Assembly (NCBI GenBank): GCA_910577285.1
Contig: CAJTLO010000013.1
Location: 1-24,782 of the forward strand
Length of the DNA stretch: 24,782 bases
From: an uncultured Rikenellaceae bacterium
Lineage (GTDB): Bacteria; Bacteroidota; Bacteroidia; Bacteroidales; Rikenellaceae
Direction of reading: 5' to 3'
Part shown: piece by piece, positions 1-8,164 of the stretch
Numbering within the stretch: position 1 is the stretch's first letter
Layout of the letters: each line of letters opens with the position of its first letter
Position numbers and translations under genes: made by a program
The notes under the pieces: generated by a model
Databases searched by the model: none
The model's input: only the letters and a program-made list of their open reading frames with translations
What the model was told of the DNA's origin: nothing

Positions 1-174
1 TAAAAATCACCATTCGGCGGGTAACGATTTGGAGACCGTTCTGCTTCATAAATCCGCTTTCCTTTGCGTTACCCCGATTTTTCGCCTGTCCTCATTTGGC
101 TCCGCAAACGCCTTATTGACAGGCATTACGAAGGCATTTGTCCCTTTATATTCGTCTTTTCCAAAGATTTTCCG

Positions 175-182
175 TAACTTTG
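175..182 (+). promoter_or_regulatory. Bacteroidetes -7 promoter element (TAACTTTG)
   Basis: TAACTTTG matches the Bacteroidetes primary-sigma -7 consensus TAnnTTTG and lies 24 bp before the ATG of the glutaminyl cyclase gene. This would give a transcript leader of about 18 nt. No clean TTTG is seen at the -33 position. It also argues against the upstream in-frame ATG at 138, which would lie before the transcript start. Confidence 0.55.
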
Positions 183-206
183 TACATTCCGGTAAATTTC
201 AAAGCA

Positions 207-1034
207 ATGAAAAGAGTAGTCGTACTTTATGTTATACTCGCCTTGGCCGTCTCCTGCGGCGGGCGCGGAAAGGTGAAACGGACGGAAACCGCAACGCAAA
301 CGCCGCCTTCTGCGGCGGCGTTGCGCGAGCCGGTGCGGTATACCTATCGCGTGAGGGGTGTCTATCCCCACGATACCGATGCCTACACTCAGGGATTGTT
401 CTGGCTGGACGGCTATCTTTACGAAGGGACGGGGCGCAACGGCCATTCGGAGTTGCGACGGGTGGAGCCCGCTACCGGTCGCGTGGTGCAGCGTGCGGGG
501 CTCGACAAGAAGTATTTCGGAGAAGGCATCGCCTGCCTGGACGGGAAGATCTACCAGTTGACGTGGGTGGCCGGGCGTGCGTTCGTCTACGATGCGGAGC
601 AGTTCCGCCCGATGCGTTCGTTCGTCTACGACGGCGAGGGATGGGGATTGACCACCGACGGCGAGTACCTCTACATGAGCGACGGCTCGGACCGGATTCA
701 GGTGCGCGATGCGGAGAATTTCGGTGTGGTGCGGACGCTGGAGGTGAGGGCCGGAGGACGTCCGGTGGATATGCTCAACGAGCTGGAGTGGATCGACGGC
801 CGCATCTGGGCCAACGTCTACCTCACCGACCGGGTGGCGATCATCGACCCGCACACGGGCGAGGTGACCGGGGAGGTGGACTTCGGCGGATTGCAGACCC
901 CCGCGGACAGGACGCCCGATACGGATGTCTTCAACGGCATCGCCTACGACGCCGCGACGGGCGACATCTATGTGACCGGCAAGAACTGGAACAAAGTCTA
1001 TAAGGTGGAGATATTCGAGAAAGAGGAGGAATAA
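207..1034 (+). CDS. Exported glutaminyl-peptide cyclotransferase (glutamine cyclotransferase family)
   Basis: The product (275 aa) belongs to the glutamine cyclotransferase family, which converts N-terminal Gln of exported proteins to pyroglutamate. Family blocks are visible in order: DAYTQGLFWLDGYLYEGTG, KKYFGEGIACLDGKIYQLTW, GEGWGLTTDGEYLYMSDGS, LNELEWIDGRIWANVY and DVFNGIAYD. They fit a five-bladed propeller. The N-terminus is a lipoprotein signal with lipobox LAVSC and Cys17, so the enzyme is probably envelope-anchored. The ATG at 207 is chosen over an in-frame ATG at 138 because it starts the signal peptide directly and lies just after a TAACTTTG promoter. metH begins 14 bp after its stop, so the two are probably co-transcribed although functionally unrelated. 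Family assignment is strong; membrane anchoring is inferred. Confidence 0.9.
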   Translation: MKRVVVLYVILALAVSCGGRGKVKRTETATQTPPSAAALREPVRYTYRVRGVYPHDTDAYTQGLFWLDGYLYEGTGRNGHSELRRVEPATGRVVQRAGLDKKYFGEGIACLDGKIYQLTWVAGRAFVYDAEQFRPMRSFVYDGEGWGLTTDGEYLYMSDGSDRIQVRDAENFGVVRTLEVRAGGRPVDMLNELEWIDGRIWANVYLTDRVAIIDPHTGEVTGEVDFGGLQTPADRTPDTDVFNGIAYDAATGDIYVTGKNWNKVYKVEIFEKEEE

Positions 1035-1048
1035 GCGTTTTTAGAGGA

Positions 1049-4000
1049 ATGAAGAGGGATTTATACGACATCGTCCGGGAGCGGATCGTCGTCCTGGACG
1101 GCGGCATGGGTACCATGATACAGCGCTACGGGCTGCGGGAGGAGGATTATCGCGGTGCGGAGTTTGCGACGTGGCCCGTGCCGCTGAAGGGGTGCAACGA
1201 CCTGCTGGTCCTTACCCGTCCCGACGTGATCGGGGAGATACATCGTGCTTACCTCGATGCGGGAGCCGACATCGTGACGACGGATTCGTTCAACGCCAAC
1301 CGCATTTCGCTCGCCGACTACGGGTTGCAGGAGCAGGCGTATGCCATCGGCCGTGCGGCGGCGCAGGTGGCCCGGCGCGCGGCGGACGACTACATGCGGG
1401 AGCATCCGCAGCACGGACCGCGTTTCGTGAGCGGTTCGGTGGGACCCACGAGCAAGTCCGCCTCCATCGCCACGGACATGAACGACACGTCGCGTCGCGA
1501 AGTCGATTTCGGCGGGCTCGTCGCAGCCTACGTCCCTCAGATAGAGGGATTGGTGGACGGCGGTGCGGACCTTGTCCAGTTCGAGACCTTTTTCGATACG
1601 CTCAACTGCAAGGCGGCCGTGTTCGCCGCCGAGGAGGTGTTCGCCTCGCGCGGACGCCGGCTTCCCCTCATCGTGTCGGGGACGCTCACCAACAGCGGGC
1701 GGACGCTCTCGGGGCAGACCGTGGAGGCCTTCTACGCCTCGGTGGCGCATGCCCGGCCGCTGGCGGTCGGGTTCAACTGTTCGTTCGGTGCGCGGCAGCT
1801 GCTTCCCTACCTCCGGCGGATGGCCGATGTGTCGGACTATCCGGTGTCGGTCTATCCCAATGCGGGCCTCCCGAACCTCGCCGGAGAATACGAGGAGTCG
1901 CCGGCCGCCATGGCCGCGCAGGTGGAGGAGTACCTGCGGCAGGGGCTTGTCAATATCGTGGGCGGTTGCTGCGGCACCACGCCCGAACACATACGTGCCA
2001 TCGCACAGGTGGCGGCGCGTTATGCGCCCCGGCCGCTGCCCGGGCGGAGGTGCCGGACGATGTTCGCCGGCCTCGAACCGCTCGTGGTGGATGAGGCGAC
2101 GGGATTCGTGAATGTCGGCGAACGCACCAATGTGGCGGGGTCGGCCAAGTTTGCGAAACTGATCCGCGAAGGACGTTTCGAGGAGGCGCTCGCCGTGGCA
2201 CGCAGCCAGATAGAGGGCGGTGCGCAGGTGATCGACATCTGTTTCGACGACGGGATGATCGACGGGCCGGCGGCGATGCGCAGGTTTCTCAACATGGCGG
2301 CCGCCGAGCCGGAGATAGCACGCGTGCCCGTGATGATCGACTCCTCCTCGTGGGAGGTGCTGGAGGCGGGACTGCAATGCGTGCAGGGCAAGGCGATCGT
2401 GAACTCCATTTCGCTCAAGGAGGGCGAGGAACTCTTCCTGCGCCGGGCGTCGCTCATCCGGCGTTACGGTGCGGCGGCGGTGGTCATGCTCTTCGACGAG
2501 CGCGGTCAGGCCGACGTCTACGAGCGCAAGATCGAGGTGGCCGGCCGGGCTTACGCACTGCTGACGGCGGCGGGCTTTCCGCCGGAGGACATCGTCTTCG
2601 ACCCCAATGTGCTGGCCGTGGCGACGGGCATTCCGGAGCACGACGTCTATGCACGCGACTTCATCCGGGCGACCGAATGGATGCGTGCCAATTTGCCGGG
2701 GGTGAATGTCAGCGGCGGCATCAGCAACCTCTCGTTCGCCTTCCGCGGCATAGACCGCGTGCGCCGGGCGATGCACTCGGTGTTTCTGTACCACGGCCGG
2801 CGGGCGGGACTCAACTTCGGGATCGTCAATCCGGCCATGACGGACCTTTACGAGGAGATCGAACCGGAGCTCCTTGCGTTGGCCGAGGATGTGGTGCTGG
2901 CACGCGGGGAGGATGCCGCCGAGCGTCTGGCCGCCTATGCCCAGCGCATCCGGGGAGAGAAAGAGTCGGGCGGCAAGACCGCTGCGGGCGGGGAGTGGCG
3001 CTCGTTGCCCGTGGAGGAGCGGATATATCATGCGATGGTGAAGGGGCTCGACGAACGGATAGGCGACGATGCGCTGGAGGCCGTGGGCGGAGGAATGACG
3101 CCCCTCGAGGTGATCGACCGTTGCTTCATGCCCGCCATGGAGCATGTGGGCGAGCTCTTCGGGCAGGGAAAGATGTTTCTGCCGCAGGTGGTGAAGACGG
3201 CCCGTGTGATGAAAAAGGGAGTGGGCGCCCTCACGCCTCTGCTCGGGGAGGGCGGCCCGGAGAACGGCGCCAAGGAGAAGGCATTGCTCGCTACGGTAAA
3301 GGGCGATGTGCACGACATAGGAAAGAATATCGTATCGGTGGTGATGGCCTGCAACGGCTACCGCATCCGCGACCTGGGAGTGATGGTCGAGTGCGAGGAG
3401 ATCGTGGATACGGCCCTCGGATGGGGAGCCGACGTGATCGGCCTGAGCGCCCTGATCACCCCCTCGTTGGGCGAGATGATCAAGGTGGTGAGGGAGCTGG
3501 AGCGGCGCGGGGCGGAGATTCCCGTCATCGTGGGAGGAGCGACCACCTCGGCGGTGCATACCGCCGTCAAGATAGCGCCGGAGTACTCCGGTCCGGTGAT
3601 TCACTGCCGCGATGCGTCGGAGAACGTGGTGGTGCTCGGCAAGCTCTTCGGCCCGGAGCGGGAGGACTTCCTTGCCGAGGTGCGGAGGAAGCAGGAGGAG
3701 CTGCGCCGCAACTATGCGGCATCGCACGGCGAAGGCCGCCTGCTGTCGCTCGCCCGGGCGCGGGCCAACTGCCATGTGAAGCGGGTCGAGGAGGTCGCGG
3801 AACCCCTTTGTCTGGGTACCCGGCACCTGCTCGACTATCCCATCGGCGACGTGATCCCCTACATCGACTGGAGTTATTTCATCTCTTCGTGGGAATTGAA
3901 GGGGCGTTGGCCGGAGATTCTCTTTTCGTCCGACAAGGGGGAAGAGGCGCGGAAGCTCGTGGACGACGCGCAGACCATGCTCTGCCGGATGGACCGGGAG

Positions 4001-4684
4001 AAATTGCTGACGCTGCATGCGGTCGTGGGGATATTTCCCGCCTTCTCGCGCGGGGACGACATCGTGGTGGAGTGGAAGGGCTGCCGGGTGGTGCTCCCCC
4101 AGCTCCGCAATCAGTCGGTCGCGGCCGAGGAGAACCGGTCGCTGGCCGATTACGTGCTTCCGGAGGGTGCAGGACGCGATTACGTTTGTCTTTTCGCCGC
4201 CAGTGCCGGTTTCGGATTGCGCGAACTGGTCGAGGGGCTGCGCAGGGAGGGCGACGAATACGGCGCCGTTATGGCCAAGTTGCTCGCCGACAGGCTGGCC
4301 GAGGCGTTTGCCGAGGCGCTGCATACGGTCGTGCGCCGCGACTTGTGGGGATTCGAGAAGGGAGCTCCCCTGCCGGTGCGGGAGATCCTGGCGGGGAACT
4401 ATCGGGGCGTGCGGATGGCGTTCGGCTACCCGGCCGCGCCGGATCATTCGCTCAAGAGGGAGGTGTTCCGGCTGCTCGATGCGGAGCGCGTCACGGGAAT
4501 GCGGCTCACCGAGAGCTGCATGATCGATCCCGGGGAGTCGCTTTGCGGGGCGATATTCGCCGATTCGCAGATGAAGTATTTCGATGTAGGGGCGATCGAT
4601 GCGGAGCAGCTCGAAGATTACGCCCGTCGGCGGGGAATCGACGTGCGGGAGGCCGGGCGCTTGCTGCCCAAGAATGTCGGATAG
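1049..4684 (+). CDS. metH: Cobalamin-dependent methionine synthase
   Basis: The product (1211 aa) is a full-length MetH, close to the roughly 1227 aa of the E. coli enzyme. It transfers the methyl group of 5-methyltetrahydrofolate to homocysteine via methylcobalamin, in the cytosol. All four modules are visible. The homocysteine domain (about 1-325) has zinc cysteines C244, C307 and C308 (GGCCGTT). The pterin domain (about 340-600) starts near FVNVGERTNVAGS. The cap plus B12 domain (about 640-885) has the DxHxxG signature D753/H755/G758 and the GLSALITPS and VIVGGATTS loops. The reactivation/SAM domain (about 890-1211) has GVRMAFGYPA and TESCMIDPGES. No cobalamin riboswitch is seen upstream; transcription probably reads through from the cyclase gene. 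A purine-rich AGAGG lies just before the ATG. Confidence 0.97.
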   Translation: MKRDLYDIVRERIVVLDGGMGTMIQRYGLREEDYRGAEFATWPVPLKGCNDLLVLTRPDVIGEIHRAYLDAGADIVTTDSFNANRISLADYGLQEQAYAIGRAAAQVARRAADDYMREHPQHGPRFVSGSVGPTSKSASIATDMNDTSRREVDFGGLVAAYVPQIEGLVDGGADLVQFETFFDTLNCKAAVFAAEEVFASRGRRLPLIVSGTLTNSGRTLSGQTVEAFYASVAHARPLAVGFNCSFGARQLLPYLRRMADVSDYPVSVYPNAGLPNLAGEYEESPAAMAAQVEEYLRQGLVNIVGGCCGTTPEHIRAIAQVAARYAPRPLPGRRCRTMFAGLEPLVVDEATGFVNVGERTNVAGSAKFAKLIREGRFEEALAVARSQIEGGAQVIDICFDDGMIDGPAAMRRFLNMAAAEPEIARVPVMIDSSSWEVLEAGLQCVQGKAIVNSISLKEGEELFLRRASLIRRYGAAAVVMLFDERGQADVYERKIEVAGRAYALLTAAGFPPEDIVFDPNVLAVATGIPEHDVYARDFIRATEWMRANLPGVNVSGGISNLSFAFRGIDRVRRAMHSVFLYHGRRAGLNFGIVNPAMTDLYEEIEPELLALAEDVVLARGEDAAERLAAYAQRIRGEKESGGKTAAGGEWRSLPVEERIYHAMVKGLDERIGDDALEAVGGGMTPLEVIDRCFMPAMEHVGELFGQGKMFLPQVVKTARVMKKGVGALTPLLGEGGPENGAKEKALLATVKGDVHDIGKNIVSVVMACNGYRIRDLGVMVECEEIVDTALGWGADVIGLSALITPSLGEMIKVVRELERRGAEIPVIVGGATTSAVHTAVKIAPEYSGPVIHCRDASENVVVLGKLFGPEREDFLAEVRRKQEELRRNYAASHGEGRLLSLARARANCHVKRVEEVAEPLCLGTRHLLDYPIGDVIPYIDWSYFISSWELKGRWPEILFSSDKGEEARKLVDDAQTMLCRMDREKLLTLHAVVGIFPAFSRGDDIVVEWKGCRVVLPQLRNQSVAAEENRSLADYVLPEGAGRDYVCLFAASAGFGLRELVEGLRREGDEYGAVMAKLLADRLAEAFAEALHTVVRRDLWGFEKGAPLPVREILAGNYRGVRMAFGYPAAPDHSLKREVFRLLDAERVTGMRLTESCMIDPGESLCGAIFADSQMKYFDVGAIDAEQLEDYARRRGIDVREAGRLLPKNVG

Positions 4685-4824
4685 CTCCGTCGCCTCCGCC
4701 TGGTTGTCGTCGGGAGCGGCGAGAACGTGGCCGGGGATGTTTCCGGCTCTTGGGCGGAGGCGGTGCGGGGAATGTTTGTTGGATATAACGTTTTGCAATT
4801 CGGGTCGGGGAGGCCCGCGGAGAT

Positions 4825-6039
4825 ATGGAAAACAGGGAGAAACAGACGATCATCAACGAGGCGCTCGGAGAGTTCCTGCATGTGATGATGTGGCGCAGGA
4901 ATCTGCATCAGCACCCGGAACTTTCGTTCGAGGAACACCGCACGTCGAAGGTCATCGCCGAGGCGTTGCAGCACGAGGGAATCGAATACCGCAGCGTGGC
5001 GGGAACGGGCATCCTCGCCCGCATCGAGGGGACGAAAGCGTGTGCGGGGCGCGAAAAGGAGGCGCTCGTGCTGCGGGCCGACATGGATGCGCTGCCCATT
5101 ACGGAGGCGACCGGGGCCGAATTCGCGTCGGTTCACAAGGGGGTGATGCACGCCTGCGGACACGACATGCACACGGCCATTCTGCTCGGGGCGTTGAAGA
5201 TACTCAACCGTCACCGCGACCTCTTCTGCGGTACGGTGTTCGGACTCTTCCAGCCGGGCGAGGAGCTGAATCCGGGCGGGGCCTCGCTGGTGATGAAGGA
5301 GCGTCCGTTCGACGGATACCGTGTCGTGGCGTTCGTCGGACAGCACGTGGAACCCATGCTGAAGACGGGAACGTTCGGTTTCCGGAAAGGAAAATACATG
5401 GCGTCGAGCGACGAGCTCCGTTTCCGTGTGAACGGCGTCGGAGGGCATGCCGCCCTTCGGGAGCGGATCAAGGACCCGGTGAGGGCAGGGGCCGAGCTGG
5501 TGCGGCTGCTCTACGACATTCCCGCCGCGAATCCCGATCCGGAGCTGCCCACCATCGTGTCGATCGGACGGGTGACGGCCGACGGGGCGACCAACGTGGT
5601 GCCCGACCGGACCTATATGGAGGGAACGATGCGTACCTTCGACGAGGCGTGGCGCCGGAGGGTGAAGGAGATGGTGCACGAGGCCGCCGCCGAGGTGGAT
5701 GCCCGGTTCGGGGTGGCGACCGAGGTGGATATAAACCACGGCTATCCGTGCGTGTACAACGACGAGGAGCTGACGCAACGGGTGGCGGATGCCACGGCCG
5801 GGCTCTTCGGTGAGGATGCGGTGGTGTCGCTCGGCCTGCGTCCCACGGCCGAGGATTTCGGATACTATACCCTCGAATATCCGTCGGTCTATTACCGGCT
5901 CGGCGTGGGCGGCGACGGGGAGTATTTCGAGAACCGTGCGGCGGGCAGGATCCATACCGCCGCTTTCCGGCCCGACGAGAAGGCGCTCGGCTACGGCGTG
6001 GTGCAGTTCATCAATATCGTATTTACCATACTCGGCTGA
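4825..6039 (+). CDS. M20-family metallopeptidase / amidohydrolase (hippurate hydrolase-like)
   Basis: The product (404 aa) is an M20D-type amidohydrolase of the N-acyl-amino-acid amidohydrolase / hippurate hydrolase / IAA-amino-acid hydrolase group. These enzymes hydrolyse N-acyl or N-aryl amino acid conjugates with two bound metals. Metal and catalytic motifs are present: LRADMDALPI (83-92), HACGHDMH with C111 and H113, QPGEE with the catalytic Glu pair at 146-147, and a C-terminal GRIHTAAF histidine. The central stretch (about 190-310) fits the dimerisation lid. No signal peptide is seen, so it should be cytosolic. The substrate cannot be told from sequence. The next gene follows 2 nt after the stop, so the two are translationally coupled. 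The 140-bp gap from metH holds no clear terminator. Confidence 0.92.
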   Translation: MENREKQTIINEALGEFLHVMMWRRNLHQHPELSFEEHRTSKVIAEALQHEGIEYRSVAGTGILARIEGTKACAGREKEALVLRADMDALPITEATGAEFASVHKGVMHACGHDMHTAILLGALKILNRHRDLFCGTVFGLFQPGEELNPGGASLVMKERPFDGYRVVAFVGQHVEPMLKTGTFGFRKGKYMASSDELRFRVNGVGGHAALRERIKDPVRAGAELVRLLYDIPAANPDPELPTIVSIGRVTADGATNVVPDRTYMEGTMRTFDEAWRRRVKEMVHEAAAEVDARFGVATEVDINHGYPCVYNDEELTQRVADATAGLFGEDAVVSLGLRPTAEDFGYYTLEYPSVYYRLGVGGDGEYFENRAAGRIHTAAFRPDEKALGYGVVQFINIVFTILG

Positions 6040-6041
6040 TT

Positions 6042-6818
6042 ATGCTCACGAAAGCACGTATGCGGTTGGTGAGGTCGCTTTCGGACAAGGCGGCCCGCAA
6101 CGAGAGCGGCCTTTTCGTAGCGGAAGGGCGCAAGATGGTCGGCGAAGCCCTCGCGGCGGGCGCCGACATAGACCGTATCTATCTCACCGACGGCGGCACG
6201 GCGGCGTGGCAGGACGAGGCCCTGCGCAGCGGTCTTGCGGAGCGCGTGGCCGGGAGCGAAATGGAGCGCATGAGCCATTTGAAGACCCCTTCCGATGTGT
6301 TGGCCGTGATCCGCATCCCCCGTTACGAGGGCGCTGCGGCGCTGCCGGCCGGGGAGTTGTCGCTCTGTCTGGACGGCGTGCAGGACCCCGGCAACCTGGG
6401 GACCATCATCCGCATCGCGGACTGGTTCGGGATCGGTAGGGTCTTCTGTTCGCCCGATTCGGCGGACTGTTACAATCCCAAGGCGGTACAGGCTACCATG
6501 GGGGCCCTTTTCCGGGTGTCGGTGGGATATGGGGAGCTCGATGCGGCCCTTGCCGAGGCAGCGGAGCGCGGCGCGGCGGTCTACGGTACGTTCCTCGACG
6601 GCGACGATCTCTACCGTACGGAACTCACTGCCGACGGCGTCATTGTCATGGGGAGCGAAGGGCGCGGCATCTCCCCGCAGACGGCGTTGCGGGTGAACCG
6701 CAAACTCCTTATTCCGCCTTTCCCGCCGGAAAGGCACGGCTCCGAATCGCTGAATGTGGCGGCGGCTACGGCCGTGGTATGCGCCGAATTCCGCAGGCGG
6801 GCTCTCGCAGCGAAGTGA
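6042..6818 (+). CDS. TrmH/SpoU-family RNA 2'-O-methyltransferase
   Basis: The product (258 aa) is a SPOUT-class methyltransferase that uses SAM to methylate ribose 2'-OH in tRNA or rRNA. The N-terminal part (about 1-95), with LFVAEGRKMVGEAL, is the RNA-binding substrate domain of the RlmB/TrmH type. The knotted catalytic domain shows motif 1 (DPGNLGTIIR, 115-124), motif 2 (MGSEGRGIS, 203-211) and motif 3 (ESLNVAAATAV, 235-245). The ATG lies 2 nt after the amidohydrolase stop. Which nucleotide it methylates cannot be decided from sequence, so no symbol is given. It is the last gene of the plus-strand run before a gene-poor stretch with hairpins. Confidence 0.92.
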   Translation: MLTKARMRLVRSLSDKAARNESGLFVAEGRKMVGEALAAGADIDRIYLTDGGTAAWQDEALRSGLAERVAGSEMERMSHLKTPSDVLAVIRIPRYEGAAALPAGELSLCLDGVQDPGNLGTIIRIADWFGIGRVFCSPDSADCYNPKAVQATMGALFRVSVGYGELDAALAEAAERGAAVYGTFLDGDDLYRTELTADGVIVMGSEGRGISPQTALRVNRKLLIPPFPPERHGSESLNVAAATAVVCAEFRRRALAAK

Positions 6819-6870
6819 GGCGGTCCGGCGCGGGTTCGGCTGCAAATGTGGGAATGGTACAGCGAGACAC

Positions 6871-6898
6871 TGTTCCGGTGACCATGGTCGCCGGAACA
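6871..6898. repeat. Inverted repeat downstream of the TrmH-family gene
   Basis: TGTTCCGG and CCGGAACA flank a further palindromic core (GACCATGGTC), giving about 12 bp of stem with one G-T wobble. There is no T-tract, so it may be a processing or pausing hairpin rather than a classical terminator. Confidence 0.5.
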
Positions 6899-6948
6899 GG
6901 AGGTGATGGCATCGGGCGGATACCGGTACGAGGTATGCTAAAGTAATG

Positions 6949-6976
6949 AAAGAACCTGACAATCGTCAGGTTCTTT
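6949..6976. terminator. Perfect 12-bp hairpin between convergent genes
   Basis: AAAGAACCTGAC and GTCAGGTTCTTT form a perfect 12-bp stem with a 4-nt AATC loop. The hairpin sits between the plus-strand TrmH-family gene and the end of the minus-strand lipoprotein gene. Its A and T ends make it plausible as a bidirectional terminator. Confidence 0.7.
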
Positions 6977-7037
6977 GCATGATTGAATTGGCTTTTTGTG
7001 GCAAAATATCTGGTCTGCCGTTTTTCTGCGTAGCAGG

Positions 7038-7648
7038 TTATCTTGGAAGTTTGCGCCCTTTTGCTGTACGGCGCGTGCTTTCCTGAATGTCTTTCTTGCG
7101 GAGTTTTATCAGGAGACAAGGTGTGTACGTATCGAACTGTTCGCCTCCCTTGCGAAAAGAGAACTGGTTTGAGAACTGGTTTGAGAATGTGTTTGGAACG
7201 GAGTAATTGTATCCACTATTTCCGTACACTATTAGGTTGTCTCCTGTATGAGAAATCAATGTGAACGGGCAGTCGTTTCCGGTGTTGCGGATTGCTGCGA
7301 ATTGAAGAGTTTTATGGTCGTCCTCTTCAAAAGCAACATGGAGTATATAAAAGTCAATAGGTTTGTCCCATCGGTAAAAGACGACTACGCCAGGAGTGGA
7401 TTTCTTGAAGGTTATCCGGTCTCTAACGGTCTTTCCGTAATAGAGGCTTGTCCCTGTACGATGGTTGCGTCTGTCGTATTCTCGGTTTTGGATAATACGA
7501 TGTCGCGGGAAATATAGTATTGGAAATTTTGTAATTGTTGCGCACCTCCGACTTGTTCGATAATCCGGTCGGTAACAGGAACGATACTTGCGCAGCTACA
7601 GAGGAAACAGACGCATAGAAACAATAAAGGAGTTAGAAGTTTTCTCAT
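7038..7648 (-). pseudogene. Frameshifted Bacteroidales-type lipoprotein, function unknown
   Basis: Reading starts at the ATG at 7648 with a lipoprotein signal (MRKLLTPLLFLCVCFLCSC, Cys19), followed by VTDRIIEQVGGAQQLQNFQY. It stops after 78 codons. Changing frame near 7431-7434 (an A-run, GAAAG, on the coding strand) restores an open frame. That frame continues through TVRDRITFKKSTPGVVVFY, FYILHVAFEEDDHKTLQF and LLIKLRKKD to a TAA at 7038, about 203 aa in total. The two halves join smoothly as ITE-KTVRDRI if one A is restored, so this looks like a single gene with a one-base deletion. The second half also carries a 12-bp tandem duplication (FSNQFSNQF). I do not recognise a named domain. The frameshift could be real decay or a sequencing error. 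Confidence 0.65.
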
Positions 7649-8101
7649 TTTTTTTCGTTTTTTGCCAGTGCCGTGTCCCGCGGCGTCGTTGGTGTGCAGC
7701 CATAAAAAACGTGGGACATTGCTTTCGTTATTTGTTTCTGAGGTTCTGGAATACCCTGCAACGAAATATGAAAGTAAAGCCCACGTCGTTGGACGTGAGC
7801 GCAGACTTTACTCTTTCGTTGCGGTAGAAATGTACCAGATTTCAGAAACAAGAGTAAAAGCTAACGCTTTTTATGTGGTCGTACCCGCAGCCGTTACTTT
7901 ACTTCGTGGCAGGATACGGTGGTAAATCAAGTGGTGTGTCGTTCCCGTTATTTACTCATAGGCAAAAGTTTGGTATATTCCGGATGCAGATATACGAAGA
8001 TTTTCGATGAGAATCGGCGGGCGTTGCCGGGCTGAAAATCCGATATGCGGCTCCAACCCAATTCAGTTGAGATAAGTATAGGATAAATTCGATAAAAAAG
8101 C
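7649..8101. other. Gene-poor stretch with a large nested inverted repeat
   Basis: This gap between the broken lipoprotein gene (-) and pdxA (+) holds no convincing gene. A short minus-strand reading frame (7645-7851, 68 codons) overlaps the lipoprotein start by ATGA, but it runs through the palindrome described separately and shows no recognisable domain. From 7876 to about 8090 the sequence is AT-richer and I see no gene, tRNA or clear promoter on either strand. Confidence 0.5.
7701..7875. repeat. Long nested imperfect inverted repeat, possible structured RNA
   Basis: Seven arms pair in nested order: CATAAAAAACG 7701-7711 with CGCTTTTTATG 7865-7875 (one mismatch); GCTTT 7721-7725 with AAAGC 7857-7861; TTGTTTCTGA 7732-7741 with TCAGAAACAA 7842-7851; CTGG 7746-7749 with CCAG 7835-7838; GCAACGAAA 7758-7766 with TTTCGTTGC 7814-7822; AGTAAAG 7773-7779 with CTTTACT 7806-7812; CACGTC 7782-7787 with GACGTG 7792-7797 around a GTTG loop. 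About 50 pairs form one extended hairpin with asymmetric internal loops. It ends about 50 nt before the lipoprotein start on the minus strand, so it could be a leader structure, a small RNA, or a remnant of a palindromic mobile unit. No promoter clearly drives it. Confidence 0.7.
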
Positions 8102-8109
8102 TACCTTTG
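8102..8109 (+). promoter_or_regulatory. -7 promoter element (TACCTTTG) of pdxA
   Basis: TACCTTTG is an exact match to the Bacteroidetes TAnnTTTG -7 element, 55 bp before the pdxA ATG. The -33 side is weak. It probably drives the pdxA-thrS-infC unit. Confidence 0.6.
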
Positions 8110-8164
8110 TTATTTAAAACGGCGTTCCGCTTGTCGGCGGAGGCTTTCGACGAAGAGATTCTAT

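Noticed and set aside
1035..1048. Cobalamin riboswitch controlling metH
   Set aside because: Only 14 bp separate metH from the previous gene, and no B12-box-like structure is seen upstream of that gene.
1061..4798. A 1245-codon open frame on the minus strand antisense to metH
   Set aside because: Composition (very His/Arg/Pro/Leu-rich) and lack of any domain show it is a high-GC shadow of metH, whose complete domain set is on the plus strand.
4771..4800. Promoter for the M20 gene
   Set aside because: TTTG and a TAACGTTTTG-like stretch occur, but the spacing is about 9 bp and the -7 carries extra bases, so it does not fit the consensus.
7758..7822. Integron attC site
   Set aside because: The nested arms and length are suggestive, but the ends do not fit the RYYYAAC / GTTRRRY core, and no integrase or cassette array is present.
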